Below the pieces are notes generated by a model that was given only the letters and a program-made list of their open reading frames with translations, ran no database searches and was not told the origin of the DNA. A program made the translations under genes and the position numbers. From assembly GCA_037501455.1 (NCBI GenBank), contig CM074863.1, forward strand, positions 62,911,501 to 62,975,500: a stretch of DNA of 64,000 nt. Direction: 5' to 3'. The first letter of the stretch is position 1. The number at the start of each line of letters is the position of its first letter. Source of the DNA: Lantana camara (lineage: Eukaryota; Streptophyta; Magnoliopsida; Lamiales; Verbenaceae). This document shows positions 11,516 to 24,103 of this stretch, piece by piece.

Positions 11516-12237
11516 GATAATGGTGCGTTCTTTGAATTTTGGCCTACTCATTTTCTTATTAAGGACCAGGTAACCAAGACGGTGTTGCTCCAGGGCCCTA
11601 GTGAGCAGGGAGTGTATGTGGTGTCCTCATCGAAGAAACAAGCCTTGGCTGCTGAAGTGCCTAGCATGAATGATTGGCATGCCCGGTTGGGTCACCCAAA
11701 TTCCAGGGTTTTGTAATCTGTTGTGCGAAGTTCCAGCCTTGAGTCGTCTAGCAGCAGTTTAGAACCATGTCCTTCTTGTATACTTGGTAAAATGAGTCGG
11801 ATTCCTTTAGCTTCTGTTGACCATAAGAGCATTGCTCCTTTTTATATAATTTACTCTGATGTCTGGGGACCAGCCCCTATTACCTCCAATAATGGTTTTC
11901 GGTATATGTTGCTCTTTATAGATGATTTTACTCGTTACACTTGGATTTATTTTCTGAAAAATAAAAGTGAAGTGTACTTTCGTTTCCTAAATTTTGAACA
12001 ATTGGTACATCGCCAGTTTTAAGGAAAAATAAAAGACTTTCATTCAGATTGGGGAGGGCAATACCAAAAACTAAACAAGTACTTTCAGTCCAGGGGAATT
12101 GTCCATCGGAAAGCCTGCCCTTACACCCACGAACAGAATGGTGTTGCAGAACGAAAAATAAGACATGTTGTTGATACTGGATTAACACTTCTTGCTCATG
12201 CCAAAATGCCACTAAAATATTGGAGCTTTGCCTTTGA
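11516..12237 (+). pseudogene. Copia protease end to integrase remnant (E0)
   Basis: A single frame runs from the region before integrase (FFEFWPTHFLIKDQVTKTVL) into the integrase zinc domain (WHARLGHPN...CPSC) and catalytic core. The first Asp lies in YSDVWGPAP, the second in FHSDWGGQY and the Glu in HEQNGVAERKIRHV, so all three catalytic residues are visible. Two in-frame stops occur, one before SVVRSSS (about 11714) and one at 12020-12022. The frame is cut at 12237 by the LTR of copia A, within the core domain. The protease active site upstream (11300-11500) is not readable. Confidence 0.85.
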
Positions 12238-12644
12238 TGTTGGGAAAAACACGAAAGTAAACGCAGCGGAATTTAAAATTTTTCCCCAAAAAGAAAGATC
12301 GGATTTGCAATTCCTATTCTTGATTCTTAGGGATTCAATAACTTACAAGAATCAATGCTTTCTTGACACGTTTTGAGCCGCCCTCAAACGCTCTTCACGC
12401 GGTAATGGCAACCGGTCCCTCGAAACGATTCTTTCTACTAGATTCCACGATAGGTCTTCTCTAGAGTAATAATCCACCCCAGTCCTAGATTTAAATCATG
12501 TGAGTGAGCATGCTAGTACTATGACATGTGGAAAGAAAGAAACAAGAAATGAGATTAGAAAAACATGATTAAAACTCCCTTCAAGACCCAATTTGACGAA
12601 GTCGAAAACTGTGAATCCAGTCGTATTTTTTCAACCGAACACCC

Positions 12645-14126
12645 TGATGGGTGTCGAGGCCACCAATAATAAGTCCCAGATATTGTACACGATTAAAATG
12701 TAGAATAGTGGCAACGGGTATCGATCCACGGGGATTGGATGATTTTGTACTCCTTTAAAATGCCAAGAAAATAAAACGAACAATTAAAATAGGGTGGGGG
12801 GGGGGGTTGTCAAGTTTTGGATTAAACTAATGAAATAAACAAAACGAGACTAAATAAACAAATAATTAACAACTAAACGCAGCTGACACTTAGATTAATT
12901 TAGTAGATAACAAATAGCCGGGATTTTCCTACGCATACATCAGACTATGATCACGGACAGGGTGATTAATTCCTCGTTAGGCTAGCTATAGTTACCAATT
13001 ACCTTAGGCTCCCTCGTTTCTTCGTATTTTTAGAATAATCTGAAGAAACTCCTAAAGACTATTCCCTAATTAGCTAATAACCTTTTCAGAAACTCCTTTA
13101 AAGATTCAATTAACTAATTGCTTTACGGGCCAAAGAAACACTAACCCTAACCGACTAAGTAGAGACTCCTACTTCGCCTAATTAGACCGTAATATTCCAC
13201 AACACAAAATCAGCCGAACTTAACAACCTAGTATTGATTGCTACTTCGTTAATTACCCAGTTAGACTCCACCAAATAAATTAACTAGCTTTATGTGAATT
13301 GCTAACTCTAAGATTCGAGCTCTTAAACCAAAGATTAAAGCAAAACACAATGTCATGAATTCAGAAATAAAACGAATAACTTGAATTAATCAACCCAAAA
13401 CAAATTGTCTCACACAATCCAACACATGCTTGGAAAATCCCAACTAAAAAGTAAATTAGCTACTCATAACGAAATTAAACAAACAAGAATAGGGAAACAT
13501 AGTATTTGGTGCAAAACGAAATAAGGAATGAGAAATAAACTATGTTGCTCGAATTCTCTTCCCGGCGACCTAGAGCTGCTGCGTATTTCGTGTATGAGAA
13601 TGAAAGTGTGTCGTGTGTAGTCGTCCCTTTCTGCATGATTTTCTCTCCACTAAATAGTGCAAAGTGGGACTGCTGCGTTCCTTCCCCTCTCTCCCACGTT
13701 CTGGCTGCCACATTCTTGTCATCAAGTGGGGCTTTTAATTCTCAAAGTAATGACCATAAAAACGTGTTGCTCCCACTTCAGCCAGAATTAATTCTCTCGT
13801 CCAAAACAGGCTGAGAGCTGAGCCCTTTTACACGATTTATTATCAAGAATTTGGGCCTCTTTCATGAACATCCCAACAAGCAATCAATTGGCTTCCTATT
13901 TAATTATTCCTTAAGTCCATGGGCCACAAAACATTTGTTCTCCAATTCGGTCCAAGAGGTGGGCCTGAGTGACAGCTCTTTTGTTACAAAATCTCCTTCA
14001 AATTCTTCCAATGATATATCGTACAAAAAATATAGAATATTAGGCAATTATCCAAAATTAAATCAAATAGTGGGGTAAAACATAGGAATTTTAAGTTCTA
14101 AAATTAAATGAATATGCAATGTATCA
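12645..14126 (-). mobile_element. 1.48-kb insertion with TG...CA ends, probable solo LTR
   Basis: The ends are TGATGGGTGTCGA and GCAATGTATCA (4-bp inverted repeat TGAT/ATCA). CACCC flanks both sides (12640-12644, 14127-14131), a perfect 5-bp duplication. Aligning copia A with copia D shows this segment is extra. It contains a run of G at 12798-12807 and a segment reading GGGTATCGATCCACGGGGAT near 12717. The - strand is guessed as sense from the TGATACATTGCAT start. No coding frame resembles a known protein. It could alternatively be a non-LTR-type insertion, but TG/CA ends with 5-bp duplication fit a solo LTR best. Confidence 0.6.
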
Positions 14127-14950
14127 CACCCTCGTTGAAAAACTCGTCCCTTCGCCGTTTGCACGAGCGGAGCTCGCCATCTATAGTGGATCGATTTTTT
14201 CACTCACATTCTTGCTTGAAAAAATTCGTTCCACCAGCCCTTACTGTCTTTATATAGGATTTCTCAAATCCCTAAGTCTGAACAGGGAAAGGACTCCTAT
14301 TTTGACTTTTCTTCTATTTTCCTTTTCCTCTGATAAATCACAACTTATCCAAAGAAGATATTATTCTTCTAGAAAAACGATTTCCTAATCATATTAGGAA
14401 TATTTAATTATTCTCATAATAACTAAACATTTATGCTAATCATATTAGAATAATAAATAGAAGATATTTGATACCCATTTATTTATTTATTCTAATCAAA
14501 TTAGAATAACTAAATAATTAGATATTTAGAATTAATTCTCTAATCAATTTCATAATGAGCTTTAAAATTAATTCTCCAATTAATTCCAATGGGCTAAAAT
14601 TAATTCTCTAATAAATTTCTTTGGGTTATATAATTAATTCTCTTAATTAATTATATCAGGGATTTATAATTAACTCTTTAATTAATTATATTTGGGCTTT
14701 ATAATTGATTCTCCAATTAATCAACACATGGTCCAATTTCATTATTGGACCACACGCCCAAAACCATGCTCATATGCCACACGTGTACTTTACATGTGTG
14801 GTCTCGTTTCGATCAACTACTTGATCTTTCCTTCAAGACCCTTTGAACCTGACATTTGTGTATGACCCGCAGGTTCATTTTCAGTTAGCAGCGAGCCTAA
14901 TTAATTAATACCATTATTAATTAATTAACTCACAGATCACACGACCATAG

Positions 14951-15002
14951 TCTAGCAACAGGTGTGTGACCCCTACTCTAGCAACAGGTGTGTGACCCCT
15001 AC
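14951..15002. repeat. 26-bp perfect tandem duplication in copia A LTR
   Basis: Two adjacent copies of a unit starting TCTAGCAACAGGTGTGTGAC are seen. The other copia LTRs (near 16988, 24133, 47812, 55884) have one copy. It lies inside a segment conserved among all copia LTRs here. Confidence 0.85.
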
Positions 15003-15965
15003 TCGAACAATGAATGTATATTAAAAAGAACCTTTCAGTTAACGACAGCTGTGAGGTACAATCCTCCTACCATCCCATCTCTTGATGATCTAGGGCATGG
15101 GAATAATGAGAGCCCCACTAATCTCGATCATAAAGCTAAGTTCGTTTCATATCCATTTGATCTCAATCCAAGAAACTCGTTTCTTGATGTCTTGATCCAC
15201 TACCTCGGTCGAGGGTTTAGGATGACATATGAGCGACTGATATAATGAGAGATCTTCTTGCATCAAAGGAAGTGTAGGTCCATTGTTGATTCTCATATGC
15301 TTCCATGTGCCACTTGTGTAGCCTCAGCATAAGCCTTGAATCAGTTGTCTCGTGAGACATCCTTTAAAGCTTATACCAAAAATTACAGAGTTAGCCCACA
15401 AAGCATCAATGGAATCTCAAATCAAAGGATTACTTTACTCACGCGGTTGACCTGTGGGATATTTCCTAATCTGGAAGTTTCCTCTTCCTAAAGTGGAAAC
15501 TTCCTTTCCCATTTAGGAATCTTCTCACGCGGGACACCTCAGTGTACTCGTTCCAATAACGAGCACCCTCGTGTATTGTGTACGCATCAACTTATGTACT
15601 TTACACCCCATGAAACAGGATTCTCCTTCTTAAGGACGCAATCCCACGAGCAAGTCTCAGTCGAGCCTAATCAACACTCCCACTGTTTGTTGGACTCATC
15701 GACTTGGAGTGTTTTCTAATCCGGCCTTGAGTCAGGGCTTGTTTCATGTGTCATTCACCTAATGACAAAGTCCCTAATAGATTAATGGATTAGGGGAGTT
15801 CTAATACAAGCACACATAATGGAAACACACAAACATGTATTGCATATAAAGAAGTGTTTGCCTATGATAATAATCAATCGCATATTATTCAAAGATTGTC
15901 TGTGATATAAGGAAAATCCCAAAGTAGATTATTACTAATCGACTTTCTAGGGCACTATTCAAACA

Positions 15966-16027
15966 ATCTCCCACTTGCCCGTAAAAGCCATTTAGGTACT
16001 CTAAATCCCATCTTCTGAAGATGTACA
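15966..16027 (-). promoter_or_regulatory. PPT and first 62 bp of the interior of copia A
   Basis: ATCTCCCACTTGCCCG and the following bases match 48806-48867 of copia D closely. They are then cut by the start of copia B's LTR. This stub shows that B inserted inside A, next to A's 3' LTR. Confidence 0.85.
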
Positions 16028-17117
16028 TGTTAGAAAATACGAAAGAGTTGAGCAGCGGAAGTTTAAAATTTTTCAAAAGTTTAATCGTTGTCTTGCAATT
16101 TTCGTATCGTATCGTAGCGTGTTTTAGAAACTTACAAAGTTAGAAGCTTTCTAGTGATGTCGTTACCGCCTAACAAACACCCTTCAAGGGAAATTCCTCG
16201 AACGACCTTCGAATTAGACTCCAAATTAAAAGCCCTCCAAAGCGTATCCTCACCAGTCCTAGAGCACGATCAAGCGGATGAGAATGCTAGTTCTGTGGCT
16301 TGTGTTAAGGCTAGGATTTACTTTGAAAACTTTTCTTTTGGATTTTCTAAAAAACTTAACACTTCTCGAGTGTTGGTCTAAAGAATAAGAGAAGCACTAC
16401 CCCTAGTATAAATACTAGGATGGTTTGAACCCCTAGGGTTTTCTAAACCTATGGGAGTGGTTTTCTTGCTCACTAATTAACTAATTTAATTATTAATTTT
16501 ACTTGGAATAATAAGTTCTCAACTTGTTCTCGAAGTCTTGCAAGATTAACCTTCTCTCTCCTACAATAGGAAGTTGGACTTTTCAACTTTCCTAAAGTTA
16601 AAAGTCAAGATTCAATAAATAAATTAATTTCCAATTAATTATTTATTGGGTTAAGTTTATTTGACAATAGTCTTAACAATTAATTCAAAATTAATTAAAA
16701 GACCAAAATTAATTAATTACAATATAATTAATTAATTATAGAAAAGAATTCGCATACGCAATAAATCGTACACATGAGGCCGCGCATGAAGCCACGTGTG
16801 CATGACACATGGCAGCCAGGTTGGCCGCGTGACACGTGGCAGCCACGTGTACATGATACATGGCAGCAGTCACGTTTTGTGCCTCGTTTTGATCAACTAT
16901 TTTGATCCTTCATTAATCCAATTAACAGTGACAGTAATTAATTAATTCCCTAATTAATTAATCACTTCACAGATCACACTACCGTAATCTAGCAATAGGT
17001 GTGTGACCCCTAGCCGAATAACGAAATGAATCAAAGAACCTTTCAGTCAATGATAATCAGTGAAATACGATCCTCCTACAACTCCATCTCCCAATCAAGA
17101 ACTAAGGCATGGAAATA
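16028..17117 (-). mobile_element. Copia B LTR, reverse orientation, cut by copia C
   Basis: It starts TGTTAGAAAATACG (+ strand) and carries the copia LTR landmarks: AGCAGCGGAAG near 16053, a TATAAATA element near 16409, a CACGTG-rich stretch at 16790-16860, and the conserved segment CAGATCACACTACC near 16971. About 1.1 kb is visible; it stops at 17117 where an oppositely oriented relative begins. The missing remainder should lie beyond the right edge of the window. Confidence 0.75.
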
Positions 17118-17392
17118 TGTTAGGAATAGTGCCCTTAAAGCAGATGTTTGCTTTACTATTTCCTTGTAAAATCATAAACAGTCTTTGAATAATAAACGAA
17201 ATGATTTTATTCATAGCCAATCACTTCTTTATGTGCTTATTTATGTCTGTTTGGGTTTGACTGTGTTTTGCATGTATTGAACTCCTCTAATCCGATAAGG
17301 CCGTTAACAACTTTGTCGTTATGGGAACGACATATGAAACAAGTTCTTAACTCCATAGGCGAGGATTAGAAACTTCTCCAAGTCAATGAGTC

Positions 17393-20309
17393 TGTAGTGC
17401 CCGGAACGGTGGGCCACCACATCCCCTGCACCTAAACCCAAGCCCACATATGAAATGGACTTCCATACATGGGCCCAAGTCTAAGCGAATGGGAACCTAC
17501 ATGCACAGACTAGGCTAAGCGGGGCTAAAGACAACAGAGCGCACAAAGAAAGTAAAGCAAAAGCGGAAGCAACAAACAGGATCCAAACGAGCTCAGGTAA
17601 AACATACCATAACATATATACCATGGTCACTAGGCCCAAAATTAATTAGAAGTATTCAAATCTCCACGATATACATAATCAGATTAGGGATAAATTATTT
17701 AAAAGCTGTAAATATGGAATGCAAACTCGACCTAAACAGCTAAGTACGACACGACACGATGCACTTCCCCGCCTAGCTCGAGCCGACCTGAAAGGGGAAA
17801 AAGAGAGGGTCAGTCTACAACTCGACTGAGTGAGGGGCTAAACGTACGCCCACACACTTATATATATATAAACAGAGCATATATCAAAAGGATAGTCATG
17901 AACCGAGGCTAGGGTTTTGCATATAGAATCATTTTCGAAAAGATAATATAATATACCTAAAGAAATCCTAGCTCGATTCATAACTATCAATACAAAGCAT
18001 AAGCAAATGTCCGGCGAGAACGGACTTCCCTTAACTCCTCAAAGCATAACATAAAACTTAAATCATAACATAATCCATCCTCACAACCATGGTGGTTCAA
18101 GAATCAAACCCTAGCCACCTACATTACCAAAAACATACGGGGTAGCGAACCCACGATATGCCTTCCCCGGTTAGCAATCGAGGGCTCAAGATACCACACC
18201 TTCTCAACCTCCATAAGTCGCACGTGAATATCTCAAAGGGAACCACGCACAGGACAAACACGACGACCCTTGCCGTCCCGGGCGCATTCCTTACCCATGG
18301 TTCCCGGGGCCCAACATACCATATGAACCAAATTCCCATATTTCAGGGCACAACTCGCTCAAAACATAAACGTACAAAAGGATTCAAAATCTTAAGCTTA
18401 TATACGCTTATACTTATACCAGTTCCATAAAACTCAAACGTGTCCACAAAATCATAAACCTATCTTAAGCACTCGTATATAATTATAAAAAATATATATT
18501 CCCATGTGAGTGAGAAATCACCACATAAAAGGGCCGTAGGTCAATATCTAATACAAAGTTCCTAAACCTCACCTTAATAAAAAAAGAGCAAAAGTGGGAT
18601 CAAACGGGCTACCCAATACCTAAGCTTCGGGCCCTCACACATCCAAAAGAGGCTCTAAAACACAAAAGAGCAAGACCCGAGACTTAGACTTGAACATGAA
18701 CCAAATAAACACTCGGAAATGCTTATGGATGCAATGAATGCAAGTGAAATGAATAATTGCATTAGTTAGATCATACAAGCTTATACGCGAAAATCTCGTA
18801 TCAAATGGACACATAACACGTAATATAGCAAATTAATATTTCATGCAAGTCATAAACGAAGTGAAGAAACATTACGAAAAGCATCAAGAACACTTAACGA
18901 ACAACCGCCACTGTTGCACTAGCATGACACGGCCGTGTCAGTTTTTAGTTCAAAATGGACATGGCCGTGTCTGATTAAAATTAAATTTAGAAGCAAAAAT
19001 CGAACATTGGACACGGACGTGTTGGTTTCTAGTTCATTTCGGACACGACCGTGTCCGATTTTACAAAAATAAAATGCCCAAGTCGAACCCCCAGCACGAC
19101 CTTGTCCAATTCACGTTCAAATCCAACACGGCCGTGTTGGCCTTTCTTCTTCGAAAAAAATAGCAGCAGTAACAATGTTCATGTGTGAAACAGGGGAAGC
19201 AAAGCAGGGGAAAGAAGCAACAACTTAAGCAGCAACAACCAACATAAAACTCAAGGAAAACATAGCAAAATACTTCATTTTCAACGTATAATCACTTATG
19301 AAATACAAGGCTTCAAGAACCCAACATATATATCCTACCATCACTTGCAAAAGCTTGAAGTCCAACAATGGTAACACTCAACACACTTAACCATTACTAA
19401 AAATAGGATCATATAATCATATTAGAAGCATAAGAGATTATATACACATCTTCAATTCAAAGCATAACTCCATGGATTGCAAGAGATCATCAAACCCTCA
19501 CTAATGAATTCAAACTCCATATATTCATCAACCTTGGCTCAAAGTATAAAATTAATGGCTTAAAATGATCACATATGCATATACATATCAAACATAAGCT
19601 TACCCCTTGAAAATGATGAAGGAAAATGGAGAAATGAGCTCAAATTTCCCTTTGGATGAATAGTGACGAGGTAAAAGCTTTGTTCTCCAAAGTTGCTGCA
19701 CTTCCTCCCCTTTTTCCTTGTATGAACCGAGAATGGAGAGGCAAGGATGATAGTGTATCATGTTGGTGGGGTGTGGGACCAAGATTCACTCAAAAAGGTA
19801 AAAGATGAAGGACTAAAGTGCAATTTAGTGAAAGGTAGTCATAAGGTCGCGAGGTTGGTTTTCGATCGAGTTTCAAAGTATCAAAAGGCTTTAGAATTAT
19901 ACAAGGCTTAGCCCATTAAACCTGAATCGTCGAAATGAGTCCAACGGAGGTGACAGAATTCGAATCTGAATTCTCGAGCTCAAGTTACACAAACCGGACC
20001 TAAGGTGCGCTAAAACGTTTTAGCCTTCTTTTAGGTTCCAAATGAAATAAAACTCAACATAAACCCGAAATCATAAAATGAGCATATTCACTAGTTCATA
20101 ACATGTAAAACTCATGCATAACGAAACGACACAAAAATCAGAATTCAAATACAATCTCAAACAAAGAAATAAGCATAAACATTTAAAGTATAAATTCAAG
20201 TAATTAAAGAAAAGATAATTAACATTAGTTAGACATCTAATTGCGTAATTAAGGAATTTAAACGTGCACATACGTCATACCTGTACGACCGAAAGATCGG
20301 GGTATCACA
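17393..20309 (-). mobile_element. Solo gypsy-type LTR (2917 bp), reverse orientation
   Basis: The ends are TGTAGTGCCCGG and GGGGTATCACA on the + strand, so it reads TGTGATACCCC to GGGCACTACA on the - strand. GAGTC is duplicated on both sides (17388-17392, 20310-20314). Left-end tail motifs (CACATCCCCTGCACC near 17417, CTAAGCGGGGCTAAAG near 17513) place the LTR 3' end at low coordinates. An ATATATAT motif near 19326 may be its TATA box. No internal domain is present. Confidence 0.9.
18925..19140. repeat. Palindromic ACACG-NN-CGTGT boxes with varying symmetric flanks
   Basis: The boxes are TGACACGGCCGTGTCA (18925-18940), GACATGGCCGTGTC (18958-18971), ACACGGACGTGT (19011-19022), GGACACGACCGTGTCC (19041-19056), a weak one near 19094, and CCAACACGGCCGTGTTGG (19123-19140). 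The core is constant while the outer bases change in pairs. They lie about 1.2-1.4 kb from the LTR's 5' end. Confidence 0.8.
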
Positions 20310-21002
20310 GAGTCCGACAGACAGTGGGAGTGTCGACCTTGACTCTGCTGAGACTTGCTTATGTGATTATATCCTTTTGAAGGATTACTCAGTTTCATGG
20401 AGTGATAAGTGCATACGATGATGCGTTCATGATACATAAGGGTGATTGTTACAAGAACTTCATCACTGAGATGTCCCGCGTGAGAACATTCCTAAATGGG
20501 AAAGGAAGTTTCCAAAAACTTCCAGATTAGGAAATATCTCACAGGTCAATGACGTGATTCACTAATCCTTAGACTTGAGATTCTATAATGTCACATATGA
20601 GCTAACTCTGTAATCTTTGATATAGGCTCAAAAGGGTGTCGCCATATAGACACCTGAACACGGCCTATGTTGGGATTACACAAGTGACATATGTAGAATT
20701 AGTAGAATCGATAAAGGACCTACACTTGTTAAGAAAAAGAATGATCTCTTACTGATTGAGTTGTTCGTAATCCATTAAACATTAATCCCTTGGTCAAGGT
20801 GGATAAAAGATCAAGACATATAGAAAATGGGGTTTTCTAGGATTAAGATCGAAATGGATATGAAACGAACTTAACTTTAAAGATCAAAAATATTTGGGCT
20901 CTCAGAATATTCCCATGCCTTAGTTCTTGATTGAGATATGGAGTTGTAGGAGGATCGTATTTCACTGATTGCCATTGACTGAAAGGTTATTCGATTCATT
21001 TC

Positions 21003-24000
21003 TGTAACACCCCGGAGCGGAGGGCGCCACATCCCCCGCACCATAGCCCAATACGGGTGCCGAAATAGGAACTCCGTCCCCGCATCAAACTATGGCGAAC
21101 GGGTGACAAACAAAAATCGACTCTAGGCTAGGCGGTCTAGACCCTGAACAGAGTGCGCAACAAAATAAATCGAAAGTGCGGAAGCTACAGGATCACATAA
21201 CATAACTGATTACAGGCATATAACCTTAAAACAAAATATACATATTGCAACATGCTTTGCCCACCCCGGGCCAAAATAAATATTCAAACTTCAAACTACA
21301 GAACATAGCTTATAATTATTTATACGTAGTACCAAATATACATAGTACCAAAGCGGGAAAGTAAATATGCAAATGCTAGGACGCTACAAAGACTCAAACG
21401 ACACCCAAGACTCGAAAGACAACCGCCGCCTAGCCAGACTCCCACCCGGGCACCTGCAAAGCTCAAAACAAAGGGGAAAAAGAAAGAAGCAACGAGGGTC
21501 AGTCCTAGAGACTGGTGAGGGGGCTACACACGCACACATACGTATAGGTAGGAGCATAACATATTCAAATCAAAAGTGTTCATGAACCGGGTGTGGTTTT
21601 TGCACTCTAAAAGGGTTTAACCCGTGATACTATATATATATACAAGTAAAGATTTAGGGCTAAAGGCCAAAATCACCCAAGTTTTACCAGTTATGAGTCC
21701 ACCCCGATTCACAAACCGTATCGGATACATAAGCAAAAGCATAAACATAACCCAGCGAGAACGAGTTCTCACACACTCACTCATATCAAAGCAAAACTCA
21801 TAAACAATCCTATCTCCACACCATTTGGGGAAGAGAGGTGCCCCTCTCGACCCTCCACAGAACGAAACTGATGAACCGGAGGATCCCGCCCGGTTCCTTC
21901 GACGGCCAACCTGAAAGTGCTCCGTCGGCATAGAAGAACTAAGTCTCCCGTTGGTGGAGAAGTGTCCTGGGGTTGCAACTGGCGACCTCGATGGTCGTCC
22001 GGGGTCTCCCGAACCACACAACTCCGGGGCCCAAACAGATCACAGAACTCACACAGACACACAATCACAAAGCGTATACTTATCACAAAAGCTTATCTTG
22101 TCAAAACTTAACACGTACACACACCAACCCTTTTCGAAAACGAATAAACAAAACATAGCTTACCTACATATAAAAGCATTTTCAACGGATTTCATAGCAA
22201 ATGGGCCAATTCCCACAAAATACATATCGAACACTTATTTATAGGTATATATAGTTCGCATGCGGGCTTAAATTACATATTAGGTTGTAGGTCATAATAG
22301 CTAAAAGAAAGAAACCTCACCTCCGAGAAGCAACAGGAACAAAGGAAGCAAACGAACGTCTAGAGGACAACCTCGTCAACCAAGGAACAAACCTAAAGGC
22401 AAAGCAAAACAAAAGACAAACTTAGACTCAATATGAACCACATTAGATGCTCGGAGGATGCGTATGTATGTTCATGATGCAAAGGACATAAAATAAATTC
22501 ACACTTAGGTCATATGAGAGCATGTGTTGCATATAAGTTCATACTTCACAAACGAGGGTATAAAACAAGTCAAGGATTCACAACATTAATCTTAACACAT
22601 AATGTAACAAGTTAATGAAGCATACAAGTCATAAACAAGACAAGAAAGCTAACTAGAAGAAAGAAAAGGAAGCAAATCCAAGCAAAAGCGGGCGAAAAAC
22701 GAGAATTCCTAGGGGACACGCCCGTGCCCCCCTGGAAGAACAAGCTGAGACACCCCCGTGTCTCAGTACAGGGGACGAACAACGGAAACCAGAAGGTGAA
22801 ACGCCCGTGTCACCAACATAGAGCAAACCGAGACACCCCTGTGTCTTGGTACAGAGAGGACCAGACAACATGTAACATATCAGATTTTGGAGAGAAAACA
22901 GGGGATTTCGGTGCAAGCCTTGGGGAGTCTCTCAAGCCAAAGAAAACACGTAAACCAAACATGAAAATAACACCAATTCATCATATATTCATGCCATATA
23001 AGTAGCAACAAATTCAGCCACAAAATGAGCAAGAATCAAAGCAAGAAAGGAGAAGAATGTATCAAGCTATAGCATCCAAGTCTCAAGCATTCATCCATGT
23101 CCAATCAGTCATAATCAAGAAACCATGAAAGGAGATGCAATAAATAGATAGAATCAAGTCATAGAAGCAATATATCATCACCCAAACTCAAGAGAATCAA
23201 GAAGGAAGCAAGAATCATCAAATTCATCCAATCTCTACTATTCACATCCTTGCTAGAACTCATCAATCCACCAATGAATTCAACTCAAATCCACATATAA
23301 TAGAGAAGAGAGAGTGTAGATTACAATCATAAACTTACCTTTTGAATTTGAGAAGATTCGGATGTGATTTGAGCTCAAAATCATCAAGAATAGCCAAGGG
23401 TTTCTTCCTTCTCTTCTTGGAGCTGAAGTTGCTGCACTTTCCTTTCTTTTTCTTTGGGTGTGGGACCAAATGAGGGAGTGGGAGAGAGTGAGGGATGGTT
23501 AGATACATATTAGTCAAGGTTAGAAGCTTAATTGGGGTTAAATGGGTCCCACAAGTGAAGACTAGTCAACAAAAGGATACTCTTAAGCACAAGGGCTCGT
23601 TCCAGTCGAAAAACGGGGAATCAAATAGGCTTAGAAAAATATGAATCTTGATTCTTTGTCTTGATTTCTTCGTTGCGAGTCCAATGCATCTTCCGGAATT
23701 CGAATCCGAATTCCCGAGCTCAAGTTACGCCTTCCGGAACATAAGGTGCGCTAAAGCCCGTTAGGCCCTTGTGTCCCTAAAACATAAAACGGTTTCAAAA
23801 CCGTATCAAACGAACTCAAAAACAAGTAATGAGCATAAAGATACATTCATAACACATATAAGTCAAGCATAGCACGTAGCCACAAAAATCAAAAACGAAA
23901 ACGAATAGAAACGGAGCAAGAACGAAACAAAGAAAACAAATACGTACAATTAAATCACATAAGGTCAAATACGTTTCAAGTAATTCAAATATATCACACA

Positions 24001-24103
24001 GTAAGTATAATAAACACTTAATTTACATAATTAAATAATTAAAAGCGCACATAGCTTACCTGTGAAGGCGTACCTGGAAAGGCCGGACGGGCGGGATGCT
24101 ACA
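21003..24103 (-). mobile_element. Solo gypsy-type LTR (3101 bp), reverse orientation
   Basis: The ends are TGTAACACCCCGG and GGGATGCTACA on the + strand, with ATTTC duplicated at 20998-21002 and 24104-24108. The left end has the usual tail motifs (CCACATCCCCCGCACC near 21032, GCTAGGCGGTCTAG near 21127), which sets the orientation. No internal region and no coding capacity. It is one of two solo LTRs of different families in the same copia LTR. Confidence 0.9.
22712..22849. repeat. Palindromic GACAC-CCCC-GTGTC boxes
   Basis: The boxes are TGAGACACCCCCGTGTCTCA (22746-22765), GGTGAAACGCCCGTGTCACC (22795-22814, one mismatch), a 22-bp box at 22828-22849 with CCGAGACAC and GTGTCTTGG arms, and a GGGACACG/CGTGCCCC box at 22712-22730. 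Outer arm bases differ between boxes but stay complementary. They lie about 1.25-1.4 kb from the LTR 5' end. Confidence 0.75.

Larger units (their letters stand above)
3755..12237 (+). mobile_element. Ty1/copia element E0, left part, interrupted and decayed
   Basis: The element is assembled from a short LTR (3755-3965), a degenerate initiator-Met primer-binding site (3966-3978), a little leader (6863-6898), and a gag to integrase coding remnant (10590-12237). It is split by a solo LTR and by a deleted - strand gypsy element. At 12237, within the integrase core, it is cut by copia A. The rest of pol (RT, RNase H) and the 3' LTR should lie right of the window if the nested model is right. The assignment to one element is inference from order and orientation. 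Confidence 0.65.
12238..15965 (-). mobile_element. Copia A, 3' LTR in reverse orientation (with a 1.48-kb insertion)
   Basis: It begins TGTTGGGAAAA on the + strand and ends ...GCACTATTCAAACA, and is followed by ATCTCCCACTTGCCC, the complement of the copia PPT AAGTGGGAGAT. That makes this the 3' LTR of a - strand element. Removing the insertion at 12645-14126 leaves about 2.24 kb, matching the 2.25-kb LTRs of copia D. A TATATA motif near 14255 and an ACACGTGT motif near 14778 suggest the same promoter layout as copia D. It interrupts the integrase remnant of E0. Confidence 0.85.

Noticed and set aside
13475..13814. Overlapping frames of 78-90 codons in the 1.48-kb insertion
   Set aside because: Antiparallel to each other, with no similarity to any family I know.
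21617..22021. 134-codon open frame in a solo LTR
   Set aside because: No domain, inside an LTR with target duplications, and overlapped by open frames on both strands.
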